Assembly (NCBI GenBank): GCA_014529385.2 | Contig: CM043966.1 | Span: 109,388,308-109,452,307, forward strand | Source of the DNA: Adiantum capillus-veneris | Lineage: Eukaryota > Streptophyta > Polypodiopsida > Polypodiales > Pteridaceae | Reading direction: 5' to 3' | DNA: 64,000 bases | Shown here: in pieces, positions 23,329-34,955 of the stretch | Numbering within the stretch: position 1 is the first letter of the stretch | How the letters are laid out: every line of letters starts with the position of its first letter | Notes under the pieces: model-generated | The model's input: the letters and a program-made list of their open reading frames with translations, nothing else | What the model was told of the DNA's origin: nothing | Database searches by the model: none | Position numbers and translations under genes: made by a program

Positions 23329-26300
23329 TTAAGAGATCTCTCTCTCATCCTCGCATAACTCAGCATAACTTCCTATATCTATATAGAGCTCTCCGTTTAA
23401 ACACATATCCTCTGTTTCATTTTGTAGCTCCTCTGCATGCACCCCATATAGAGTAGTAGCATCTTGATGCTCGTCTGGCACCACCGCAGCGGCTTCTGAT
23501 TGAGCATCTTCTCTGATCTCCTCCATTGATGCCGTTGTGATTGGCACATGGTAGCCTTCATACGTCCTTGCACTACGAGGGGCTACCTCTATGACGTACC
23601 ACCAGTTTGATGTAGACTTTGTAGGATGAAATATTACCTGCCAGAGCCACATAACTTACATGAGAGCTTTCAAGCACATAACTTGTAAAAGGGGATGTTA
23701 ACTATTTACATACTTACTTGTTCACAATGCTCGGGTAGTACGAAAGTGTCTCTTAGGTCAGTCCATTTCTTAGTAGAATCCACCTCAAGAAAACCAGACT
23801 CTCCTCTACGCACAGTAGCGTTGCGACCCTCCATGATTATCTTGAACCATTGCACGTCGAACAAGTCGACAAAAAATCCTCTGTAATCGATCCTCAAAAT
23901 CTCTTGCAGCGTGCCGAAGTAAGTGAGTTCCGCCACCACAGGATCTGCATCAGAGGAACGTCGTCGACTAGACTGTTCAAATTTTGCCATGATTCCACAA
24001 TCTTGAGTAAAACGCTTTTTGTCGATTCGTTCCACCCTAAAATGTCGACCTTTACACCATGCTGCTGTGTATGACTTATACTACAACGAACAAAGATTAT
24101 GAGTGGCCGTTCAAACGTTTATAAATAAAGTCACTTGCTAGTCGTACATTGCAAACTTACCTTGGTCGCGCAACCCCGAGAGTACTCCCACTCTTCCTCA
24201 GTCACTTCGTCACCGCATTGTTGTGCGCTTTTCAATTGGTTGTGCAACCATCTTAAGCTCATGAAGGTTGGTAGGCTCTCCAGAACCGCTGGATAGTGCA
24301 TCGGTGGTCGTCTTCCCCGTCTCCACTCGATTCGTGCCCTTTGTCGCTCTTGCTTTGCATCCTCATATTGTGAAATCCACTTTTGCATCACTGGATTGTG
24401 AAGCATGCAAAATCGGTTGATTTTAGCCTCTAGATCTTCCGTCATCTTCTTCTCAACACCGAGATTGCACATGACAATCCCAGATATGCGCTCATCATCT
24501 ATGGTTCGCCATAGCGTGTCCCGGGCTTTTATCAAATCCGTCTAGCCACTCTCCAATGTACACTAGGGACTCTGATACCAACCAACCTTCTGCCATGCTA
24601 CCCTCCGGACTTTTGACGCACATATCCCTTAAGCGTTTTCATGAAACGTTCTAAGAAGAACATCCATCTGGAATGAACTGTGCCAGCTATTTCCACCTCA
24701 TCAACTATGTGAACAAGAAGATGCACCTGAATGGTTAGCATTGTAGTAGGAAAATGTTTTCTCAAACATGCACACAAGCTCCGCAGCATTTAGTTTGGCG
24801 AATGGTATGGAGTCTATTGATCTCCTTTTGTGAGATCCATTGCACCAGCTTTGCAAGTTTGTAGATTGTGTTACGGATGTCGAGAGACAAACATCCCTCA
24901 ATGGCAACCGGTAAAATAAACTGTAAAGTATGTGCAGCAATGATATTAAAGTCCACATTTTATGCAATGATATTAAAGTCCACTATGAACGTACCTGACA
25001 CATTTTATGCCAATCGTGTGACTTCAAACCGGTAAGCTTTCCTTCTTTAGTAAAACACGTTCGGAGCGAGTGCATTACGCCAGTGGGGGTCCGCAAAGAT
25101 CGAATGGTCTCTTTTACTTTGCGTTCTTGGGCTCCTGTGAAAATCCATGGTGCTTTAGGAGTTTTATCGATCCATCAGACGCTGTTTGCGGCCAATATTG
25201 CTCCATACGATCCACATTTCTAAGGTCAACTCTGGCTCCCAAAGTATCTTTCTTGCGGTCAGATGGTCCCATAGTAGATTACCCACATTCTTGAATATGT
25301 GCATTGGATCGAGCAAGTGATTGATCATGAGTCGGGCCAGTATGGTAACTCGTACCATAGAGATAGTCTCTTCATCCCTGGAGGCAATCCGTCATCGCAC
25401 ATCTCCTTCTGCTCTAACCATGCTTGTGCAGACATCCTTGGTGGCTCTCTTCCCAAAAAGCCGTCGCGTAACACATGATTCTCTGGAAGATACGCTTGAT
25501 GACCTTCGTAGATTTGCTTCTTCAGTGAGGGTGCCCTACGTGCATTCAGTCTAGGTCCACATGTGACACATGCTCTGTATCCGCTTGTTTGAAGCCCTGC
25601 ATGTATACACATGATAATAGATCAACTATGGGAAAAAACAAGATTTACAGTGTCTGAGTGAGGAGTGTCAATAGATCACCTGAGCATTCTGTTAGCCCGG
25701 GATAGTCATGCATGGTCCACATTAGAATGCCTCTGATCAAAGCATTCCGTCGTCCTGTGTGTCGGCTCATATCCACCACCTCTATGCCAATCCACAATTG
25801 TTGTAGCTCTTCCAATAGTGGACGAAGATACACATCCATATTCCCCACTTTATATCGCCCTGGCACAATCAAGCTTAGCCATAGGTGCCCCTTCTTCGTA
25901 GTCAACCACGGGGAATGTTGTAGTTGACGATGACAACGGGCCATACACTGTAAGATGTTGATCTTTGACCAAATGGATTTACGCCATCCATAGCCAGGCC
26001 TAAGCGCAAATTTCGAGCTTCCCTGGCAAAATCCGACCATGTTCCATCTATATGTTTCCAGGCTGCGCAATCTGCAGGAATTCGTAGCACACCATCCGAA
26101 GATTTATTCTCCTCATGCCATGATGCTAGGGCGGCCATGGACTTACATTCGAAGAAATGCTTGATGCGAGGAAGCAGAGGGAAATGTCGCAAAACCTTTT
26201 GTGGAATTTTTGTCCCGTGGAGATCTACTCGATATCTTTCGGAATCACATTTCGGACACTTCTCCATGTCTATGTATTCCCCTCTGAAAAGAATGCGGTC

Positions 26301-27047
26301 ATTAGGACAAGCGTGGATAGAATTGTAATCCATCCCCAAGTTTCGCAAAATCTTTCTTGCTTCATCTCGGGAATCTGGCATCACATTGTCAGCTGGTAGT
26401 ATGTGCTCTTTCAGCAATCTACACAACATAAAAATATGATACAGTCGTGTAAAAATCTATCAGATCATTATACATTTAGAGTTTTATTAAAGTAAACTAA
26501 TTGTAATAGATCACCTGAAAAGCGCTGTGACGCTAGTGTCACTCCATCCAAACTTTGCCTGCATGTTGAGAAGAACCAGGAGTGCTTTCAATCTAGACAT
26601 ACGTGCTCCATTATACAATGGCGTATCGGCTTCACTTTTCATATCATCATAGATAAGCCTTTCTGAATCCATGATCGTCTCGATCATTTCATCAATCTCG
26701 GGCTCAAACATTGCCTCGTTGGGAATGTGCTCTGCATGATCATCCCCCGAGCTGTCAGAGGCTACATCTTGTGGCCTCACATATGCTGCTTGACCAAAGC
26801 GCCTGCGAACACGTCTATTGGGTTGCAAGATTGCTGCTTGTTGGCCAGCGTCAGAGTCCGACGAGTTATAATTGGCAACAACTCGATCTATAATAGATGG
26901 ATCGAACTCGCCAAATTCGCGAACGTGCTGCAAAGAAACACGTCTTGTCCGTCGCACAGCATGCTTGCATTGATTACAAGGACATAAGACCCTCGTTGAG
27001 AGATAGGTGTTTCGGTTGGACGGTCCCACATCCTCGTCACTACTCAT
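23329..27047 (-). pseudogene. CACTA transposase (TNP2 class) with frameshifts
   Basis: An ATG at 27047 starts MSSDEDVGPSNRN. Domain order matches the family: transposase-associated zinc region (CPCNQCKHAVRRTRR, about residues 22-36); TNP2 core (GLDYNSIHACPN-like segment, then MEKCPKCDSERYRV, LAMDGVNPFGQ, VYLRPLLEELQQLW, LDPMHIFKNVGN); the DUF4218 region (LTGLKSHDWHKMCQ, then VHSRWMFFLERFMKTLKGYV, GSMAEGWLVSE); and DUF4216 (TQDCGIMAKFE, LTYFGTLQEIL, ending at 23329). Introns are visible, for example 26515-26430, one ending near 25620, one starting near 24160, and the last starting after EHCEQ at about 23720 and ending near 23642. Single-base frameshifts break the core near 25911 and 25330, and the DUF4218 region near 24596. 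A (GA)n tract (27112-27178) lies in the 5' leader. Confidence 0.85.
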
Positions 27048-27107
27048 AATGAGGATAAAAAACTTATAACCTGGACAACAAATTTAATATTCTATTGGCA
27101 TTCTTCG

Positions 27108-27111
<4 letters not shown>

Positions 27112-27178
<67 letters not shown>
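27112..27178. repeat. (CT)33 microsatellite in the CACTA transposase leader
   Basis: A pure CT run lies 65 bp upstream of the transposase ATG. On the transcribed strand it reads (GA)n. Confidence 0.95.
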
Positions 27179-27180
<2 letters not shown>

Positions 27181-27454
27181 ACCTCACATTCTCTAGTCAT
27201 GTCCAATCCCCGCACACCTCGGTCTAGAGGTGCACGGAGATCAGAACCACCGGGTTATAATCTCGTCTTTATTGGTCAATACCTATATTTGTGGGTACAA
27301 GAAATCTACACACCCACGTCTACATGATACTGCATGTAGTGGACAAAACCCTTTGCCTCTTCTCTAGCTGTAGCACTTCACAGCATCTTAACATCTTTTC
27401 ACAGTAGATCTTTTCACTGTTCGTCTAACTCTAAACCCTAAACCGTAAGTAATT

Positions 27455-28470
27455 CTTGCGTGGACTCGATCTAACGTAAATAAGCGTAAATCTAAATAAA
27501 CGTAAATCTAACTAAAAATAAACCTAAATCTAATTTAACGTAAGTCTACATCTAACCTAATCTTTAACGTCTTTTGGGATAGTTTCCTACGACGTTAAAA
27601 CTCTCTTCTTCTTGTGTGTGTGTGTGTGTGTGTGTGGGTAAACCTAAATAAACCTAAGTCTAATCTAATATAACATAAATCTAAATCTAACGTAAATTAT
27701 GTTATATTAAAAACAAAGAACTAAACTAACAGGGATTATAAGAACCTTAAAACTGATTTAACACATAATTTTTCACATAACTCGGCAAGAGTTGGCATTC
27801 TCATCACTAAAGATGTGAGAGTTAACTTCGGCGGTGACGCTGCCTCATCTCCATCCACATCTGACGACAGCAATTGGCCCTTTAGACCGTTCTTGCTCTT
27901 GTTACTAACTGAAGTTGCTGTTGAATGACTAGAGGTTGTCTAGATGGTCATTGTGTCGGGATGTAGTGACTCTTGCCGCCCTGAAGATCCATTTTCACCA
28001 TACTTTGAATCAACCAGAGCCCACCATGAGTGAAGGCAGCAATACCCTATATTCCATTGAGGGCTTTCTTCACCCGCTTCATGCAGGCATCGCAGTCTAT
28101 GGAGACCTAAATCTAATCTAATATAACGTAAATCTAAATCTAGCGTAAATAAACGTAAATCTAGTTAAAAATAAACCTAAATCTAATTTAATGTAAGTCT
28201 ACATATAACCTAATCTTTAACGTCTTTTAAGATAGTTTCCTACGACGTTATAACTCTCTTCTTCTTGTGTGTGCGCGTGTGTGGATGTGTGTGCCAATAA
28301 AAAGAGATAAATGGTATAACCTTTCTATCACCCATGCCAAGTATGATAGATTGATTATGCCATTTCCCTCTTGAATAATAGGTCTTGAGTTCAACTCCTC
28401 GTCGGCTAGATCTTTAGGTCTTTTAATTTTAATTAGTTTCCTACGACGTTAAATTAGTTTCTCTCTCTTT
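27455..28470. repeat. Direct repeat flanking a captured fragment inside CACTA
   Basis: Blocks at about 27470-27625 and 28130-28275 share CGTAAATCTA words, ACCTAATCTTTAACGTCTTT, AGTTTCCTACGACGTTA and CTCTCTTCTTCTTGTGTGTG, offset by 650 bp. A third partial copy of AGTTTCCTACGACGTTA is at about 28437. The captured-gene-like segment sits between the first two copies. Confidence 0.85.
27775..28107 (-). pseudogene. Fragment resembling a heavy-metal-associated (HMA) domain gene, captured in CACTA
   Basis: On the minus strand, just inside 28107, codons read VSIDCDACMKRVKKALNGI and then a stop (TAG). This fits the start of a plant HMA domain, where a D/H-C-x-x-C metal-binding motif is followed by a basic helix ending near KALxxxxG. 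Downstream, codon-like but broken text continues toward 27775 (for example SSDVDGDEAASPPKLTL). Base composition is less AT-rich than the DNA on either side, as expected for a captured exon. Identification rests on about 19 residues, so it should be taken as likely but not certain. Confidence 0.5.
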
Positions 28471-28667
28471 CTCTCTCAATGTGTGTGCGTTTTTTTGGAT
28501 CGTATGCATGTTTCTCTCTCTTTTCCTCTCTCAATGTGTGCGTTTTTTGTTTATGCATGTTCTCTCTCTCTTTTCCTCTCTCAATGCGTGCGTTTTTTTG
28601 TTATGCATGCTCTCTCTCTCTTTTCCTCTCTCAATGTGTGTGTGCATTCTTTGTTTATGTATGTGTG
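28458..28667. repeat. ~50-57 bp minisatellite at the gypsy insertion point
   Basis: Four units share CTCTCTTTTCCTCTCTCAAT, then GTGTGCGTTTTTT and a TTATGCATG block. A fifth partial unit (GTGTGCGTTTTTTATTTTG) continues right after the gypsy element at 37485, so the array was split by that insertion. Confidence 0.85.
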
Positions 28668-29032
28668 TGTGGTTTTTGGCACATGTTAGTAACTCTCTCT
28701 CTCTCTCTCTTCTCTTTCTGACTTATCTCTATTTAACTGAGCTGTATTTTGCTAAGTCGATGTACTGTATTTCAGTTGCAGTAGCTGAATGCTTGTGACT
28801 GGGTAGTTAAGTCGGATTTACATATAAGTGGGGAATGTATCTGCGCACATGTATCTGTCTCTTGATATGAATGGAATGATAATGGTGAGTGCAGCAACTA
28901 TTCAGTGTAGTTGTCTGCTTAATCTGATATTTAGAGTATCATGTTACTGTGTCTGATGTTGTAATGAAGTAGGTGGAGTAGATGGTTATTCTTGCTGTTA
29001 TGAGGTTCATGTGTTGACCCTAACCCACAACA
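28668..29032 (+). mobile_element. Gypsy 5' LTR (~365 bp)
   Basis: It aligns with the 3' LTR from about 28734 to the end, with more than ten single-base deletions and only a handful of substitutions. The first 65 bp contain a (CT)n run in place of the 3' LTR sequence, so the exact start is approximate. It ends ACCCACAACA. Confidence 0.85.
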
Positions 29033-29035
29033 CTT

Positions 29036-29050
29036 TGGCGATCCGCTGGG
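29036..29050 (+). promoter_or_regulatory. Candidate gypsy primer-binding site
   Basis: TGGCGATCCGCTGGG starts three bases after the 5' LTR. It begins with TGG as expected for pairing with a tRNA CCA end. The tRNA was not identified with confidence. Confidence 0.5.
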
Positions 29051-29070
29051 TTAACGTTTATTTTCAAGTA

Positions 29071-31040
29071 ATGATGCATGTCAGAGGAGACAGGAGAGTA
29101 GAAGAGTGTACTACACAAGGCTCAAGCACAGCTGGAAACATTGATCCATTAACTATGATCATACAATCAGCAATCACCCGATGCTCAGGGGCAGCAACCT
29201 GTAGACCAAGGAGGGGAGGATCAGGAGCAGCAGGAGAAGAGAGAGTGAGGGCATTTATTGGAGCTTTATTCCTGGCAAGAAGAACCACCAGGAGAAGGAT
29301 CCAGTTTGACCCACTTCAGGGGCTACCAGGCAAAGACCTAGGAGACCACACAACCCATTCCAATGGCTCAACCACCATCCAGCCCAAAGGTCAAGGCAGC
29401 CAAGTTTAGAGCGAGGAGTAAGGAAGATGCTGACTTGTCATGTGGCACAGTTTGAAACTAAGTGGCAGGCAAGTGGCTATCAGGTGATGTATGTGATGGA
29501 GTAAAGATGGAACAGTTTGCTGCGCCACATGAAGAAAGGCCATGAGTTGGTTCACCAATATGGCATTGCCATTTTGCTACTTATAATGCTTTGAAGCAGG
29601 CATTTCTGCAGAGATTTAGAAAGGAGAAGACTCCGACTGATGTCCTGAGAAAACTCAGAGACATAAGAAAAATAAGATGCTGGTTGAAGGACTATGCACA
29701 GAACTTCAGAATTTTAGTAGAAAGATTGCGGGGAATGAAAGACCCACTAATGAAATGTTAGCAGGTTATTTTTGAAAGGATTGAGAAGCATCTTAAAGGG
29801 AGCAGTAGCCAGCATTGAATATTGCTGGAGGTTGGATGACTTGTTACTACTGCTGCAAGGTGGAGAAGAGACTTGGCATGACCAAAGCAAAAGGAAAGAA
29901 GACAGTGACTCAGATTCAGAAGAAGCATCTGAAGACACAGATTCCAGTGGAACTCAGATTCAGACTCACATCAGACACTGATGAGGAAACAGAAAAAAGA
30001 AAGAAGAAAAAGAGCAGTAAGAAGAAGAAAGTCAAGCAAAAGCAGAGTATTGAGCAAGATTTGGTAGGCCAAACTTAAAAAGTTTGGTTATTCTGTTGTA
30101 GCACTAAAGAAAAAGTGTATTTGTCACATTGTGAAAGGGATGGACATAGTACTGCTAGCTGTTGTATTATCCAAGAATAGAGGGCGAGACAGCACCTAAC
30201 ATAGGAAGAGGAAGACCAGAAATTGGAGCAAATCAAGCAGTACCATTTAGGAAGACCACCATTTCAGAGGGCAAGACCTCCTAGACCTCCTTGGAGAGAG
30301 CAGGAGAACATTAATAATAGGAGACCCTGTGTGTACGTGGTGCACCAGATCGCACTGGGTAGGTCCCAATTGTGCTTTATGGGTGAAGCATAGGGAAGAA
30401 AGGGGAATGCCCATTGTGAGATATAATCAGCCCAATCAACCTGAAAATCAGCAACAGCAGCAGCAGCAAAATCAGCCAGCAGCTCAGGCAAATGTAATCT
30501 TGTTTGATGTGTTTTCTCAGGATAAGCAGATGCAAGATACTGACCAAGAACAGGAGCAGCAAGGGAATGAAGAGGAACATCAATGGGCTTGTGACTGTAA
30601 CCAATGTGTGCAGGAGGATCATGTTGAAGTTCTAGCAGTGACTAGGTCTAAGGATAAAGCACCTTTGGATTGGAAGGAGCAAAAAGGGGTAAGAGACCAG
30701 GTTACAAAAAGGATTGCCAAACACCAGGCAAAGCAGGTGGATATTGAGGATGACCCAAAAGAAAAGGAAGAGCAGAATAAAGGGAGTAAGGAGATGGAAA
30801 ATAAACAGGATAAGGATTGGTTTGAAATACTTATTAGCTCACCTCTTCAATTATCTTTGGATCAGTTGTTGCAATTGGTTCCAGCTTTCAAAGACAGATT
30901 GTTCAGAAAGCTGCAGAACCTGAATGGACTTGGCACAATGGACAGGCAGTTTTCTCCAGCAACAGCAAATAGAATTGATCCAGCAGATGTGGACTTTGTG
31001 TACCAGTTATTAAAGTACACTTTCTTGGAGAAAATTTTGA
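29071..31040 (+). pseudogene. Gypsy gag, heavily frameshifted
   Basis: The retrotransposon gag core is readable around 29580-29760 as KQAFLQRFRKEKTPTDVL and, further on, WLKDYAQNFRILVERLRGMK. Candidate zinc-knuckle residues occur near 30130-30170 (HCERDGHSTASC) and at 30329 (CTWCTRSHWVGPNC). From 30329 a long frame is rich in Gln, Glu and Lys, and ends with SPLQLSLDQLLQLVPAF, the linker that usually precedes the protease in this lineage. Many single-base breaks separate the pieces. The product would be the structural protein of the virus-like particle. Confidence 0.75.
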
Positions 31041-31044
31041 TGAT

Positions 31045-34000
31045 GTGTTATTGGATGGAGGCTCTGGGGTGAATATTTTACCAGAGGCAGTGTACAAAAG
31101 AATGGAGTTGGGAGCTATGGCTCCAACACCTTTTCAGGTGAAAATGGCAGACCAATCTAGGGTACAACCTTTGGGAATTCTCAAAGCACAGGAAATTCAG
31201 GTGTCAGGATTATCCTTTTTTGTTAATTTTGTGGTACTCAGAATGTCAGACTCAGCAGCTGCATATGAAATGCTATTAGGAAGGCCTTGGTTCAGATTGG
31301 CTAAAGTAAGACAGGACTGGGGAGAAAATGTTGTCATATTGAAAAAAGGGAAAAAGAAAGTAACCATACCTATGAGGGGAAGGAAGATGGTTCCATTAAG
31401 TGAGAAACCACTATTTGCTCACACTATTAATTTTACTGATGAGGTCACAGATGACCAAGAGGAAGAGTTCTTGAAGGCCAATCCAACTGTTGTACCTGTG
31501 TTTGAAGTAGATGTGGAAAGCATGTTACAGCAAGGTAAGAAACAGGATGAGCCAGGTATAGGTTTAGCACCAGGACAGACAGTACAGGGTAAGGAACTGT
31601 TACAGTTGGTGGACCAGAAATATGCTATGTCTGATAAGGAACAGATTCAGCAGGAAGAAAAGGAGGCCAGGGATATGGCTGAGAAAATCTATGAAAAGAA
31701 GTTTGGGGCATCAAGCAGGGTAGAAAAGGAGGAGCTTCAGGAGCTAAATTTCGGAACAGAGGCAGAACCAAGAATGGTCAGAGTGAGTGCACACATTCAA
31801 GGGGAATTTCTGGCACAGCTGTTGCAATTATTGGTTGATTATAAGGATGTGTTTGCTTGGGATTATTCTCAGGTGAGAGGCATTGACCCAGCACTACATC
31901 AGCATAGGATTAGTTTGAAAGAGGGTGCAAAACCAATTGTGCAGCAAAGATATAGAATGAATCCTAACTTTGCCAAACAGGTGAAGGAGGAGCTTGATAA
32001 GCTCCTGGCAGTAGGGTTCATTAAACCTATACATGAAGTATCATGGTTGTCTCCTATACTGGTTGTGCCAAAGAAAAATGGAGCTTTAAGAGTATGTGTG
32101 GATTATAGAAAATTGAATGCAGCAACAATTACTGATCCCTTTCCTATGCCATTTTGTGATGCTGTGTTGGATACAGTAGCTGGTCATGAAATGTACAGCT
32201 TTTTGGATGGTTTTTCTGGTTATAATCAGATTAGTGTTGCTGAGTCGGATCAGCATAAAACAGCTTTTATAACTGAATGGGGAGCTTTGCATACACAGTG
32301 ATGAGTTTTGGGTTAACCAATGGACCACCTTCATTTAATTTTGTTGCTCATAAGGTGTTTGAACCTTACTTACAGGACTTTATGAGAGTCTTTGTGGATG
32401 ATTTCTCAGTGTTTGGAAAGAAGGATAAACATATGCTACATCTGAAGCTCTGTTTTGAAAGATGCAGACAATTCAGGATGGCTCTGAATCCTTATAAAAG
32501 TGTAATTGCTGTGAGGAGTGGAATACTTTTGGGACATGTGGTGTCAGAAGCAGGAATGGCTATAGATGTTAAGAAAATAGAAGCTATTCAAGCAGCACCA
32601 GTTCCTACCAATGTTAAAGAGTTAAGGAGGTTTGTTGGACAGACAAAGTGGCACTCCAGATATTTGAGGTATTTGTCTAATGTATGCTTGCCATTAACTC
32701 AATTAACAAAGAAGGATGTGGCATTTGTATGAGATGAACCTCAGCAAAAATCATTTCAGATGTCGAAGAAAATGATATCAGTAGCACCAATTTTGCAGCC
32801 ACCTGATTGGTCATTGCCTTTTCATGTGTTTGTTGATGCCTCGGATATAGCAATAGGAGCTGTACTGATGCAGGAGAAGGAGAAGGGATGGTTCAGACCT
32901 GTGTACTATGCAAGCAGGGTTCTCACAGGTGCAGAAAGAAACTATCCTATGACAGAAAGAGAAGCTTTAGGGATGGTATATGCATTGAATAAGTTCAGGC
33001 ATTACTTGTTGGGGAACAAGATAGTTTTTCATGTTGATCATCAGGCCTTGTTGTATTTGATCAAGAAGCCACTTCTTACTGGAAGGCTTGCAAGATGGAT
33101 GTTGTTGTTGCAGGAGTTTGACTTTCAGATTGAGCATACTCCTGGGAAGGAGCATGTAATTGCAGATTATCTAAGCAGGATTGAAACAGGTGAAGCACCT
33201 ACTGGGGTAGATGATGCACTTCCTGATGCTCAGTTGTTTGATGTGCAGACTGCTGTGACTGAGTCTTGGTATGATCAATTGCTGATGTTTTTGACTGATG
33301 GAACTATACCAAGGGAGTTCAATGCTGATCAGAGAAGAAAATTTGCACTGAAAACCAGACCCTATTTAGTTATTGCAGGGGCACTATATAAGAAAGGCAT
33401 TGATCAAGTGATAAGAAGATGTGTGCCAGAATTTGAGCAAAGTGCAGTCTTGCAGGAAGCACATTCAGGCACAGCAGGAGGGCATTTCTCTGGAGATACT
33501 ACAGGGAAGAAGATTTTGCAGGCTGGATTATGGTGGCCTACAGTTTTAAAGGATGCACATGATTATGCCCAAAGATGTGTAATTTGTTAGAAAACAGGTC
33601 AACCTGATTCAAACAAGGATAGGATGGGGGATCATCCTATTTTGCCTTTGGAACCTTTTCAAAAGTGGGGTTTGGACTTTGTAGGACCTGTCAAACCAAC
33701 TTCCAAGAGGGGATGCAGATACATTTTAGTGGCTACAGATTATTGCACTAAGTGGGTAGAAGCAGTAGCATTGAAGGATAATAAAGCTTCAAGTGTGGCC
33801 AGATTTCTTTATCATAACATTATGACCAGGTTTGGGTGTCCAGTGGAGCTGGTAAGTGACAGAGGAACTCATTTTCTGAATGAAGTAATTTCAGAGCTAA
33901 CAAGGACACATATGATTATGCACAAGAAGTCTACAGCATATCATCCACAGGCTAATGGTCAGGCTGAGAGCTCCAACAAAACACTGGTAAGGATTTTGAA

Positions 34001-34545
34001 AAAGATTGTGACAGAGAATCAGAAGGATTGGGATGATAAGTTGGATTCTGCCTTATGGTCCTTTAGAATAGCTTTCAAAGTCACTACTGGTATGACACCA
34101 TTCAAGCTGGTGTATGGGCTGGAAGCTGTGGTGCCTATGGAGTTTGTGGTACCAAGTTTAAGAGTCTCAGCACAGAAGCAGTCTCCAAAGTTGTCAGTAC
34201 TACACAGGAACAAGTATCTGATGTAGCTGGAGGAGGATAGGTTGGTAAGCTCTTACATTACTGAAGTCATACAAAGAAGAAGACAAGCATGGGTGACCAA
34301 GAATGTGAAGTTCAAGATCTTTCAGGTTGGAGATTGGGTAATGTTGTACAACTCTAAGCTAGGACCACATCCTGGTAAATTGTCATTGAGATATCAGGGA
34401 CCATATCAGATTGTGCAGGATAAAGGACAAGGGACATTCATCATAGCTGATGTGTTTGGTACAAGAGTGGAAAAGGCAGTTAATGGATTCAGGCTGAAGA
34501 AATTTCAGGGAAAGCCACCTCATTTGGACTGGCCAAGTGTAGCCT
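31045..34545 (+). pseudogene. Gypsy pol: protease, reverse transcriptase, RNase H, integrase
   Basis: Protease: LLDGGSGVNILPE at about 31050, closing with YEMLLGRPWFRLAKV. RT: from about 31900, with VVPKKNGALRVCVDYRKLN, and after a one-base frameshift near 32300 the catalytic FVDD at 32388-32402. RNase H: HVFVDASDIAIGAVLMQE at about 32823, TEREALGMVYAL, and FHVDHQALLYL. Integrase: HxxxxxxH and CVIC zinc region (33450-33590), WGLDFVGP, LVSDRGTHF and PQANGQAESSNK for the D-D-E triad, then a GPY-type tail (SLRYQGPYQIV). In-frame stops are TGA at 32731, TAG at 33588 and TAG at about 34224. The order RT-RH-INT is that of Ty3-gypsy. This copy cannot make a full polyprotein. Confidence 0.93.
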
Positions 34546-34955
34546 GTATGATTGTAATACCCCTACAGCCAGGAGATTCAGAATCAGCAAAAGGAAAAGG
34601 AAAAATGCTGGTTTGCATGGATTTGAGGAGGTCTTTTCATAGTATCCCATATAATTTACGGGTTGGAGGAAGTAGGCAGTTCCAAAGAGCGCATCCGATT
34701 CAACATTGTAGATGTTGGAAGAGTACCTGTGTCGGAACCGACCAAGTCGGAATTTTTAATAAGAAATTATTAGGCCGGACTAATAACTTCGGGGAGTGTG
34801 CTGAAAAGAAGTTTCGTAGCACTTCAAGGATACTGGGTGGAGATATGTGTGCATGGTGCAGCGAGTATAATCATACATGCAACAAAAGTTTAGTACACAT
34901 GCAGCAGCGCGGAGCATTCGGGTTTTCGCTTGAAGAAGCTTTATTCAGTCCTGCC

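Noticed and set aside
27425-27445. CTAAACCCTAAACC as telomere repeat
   Set aside because: Only about two imperfect units within a longer stretch of CTAAATCTAA words; no telomeric array.
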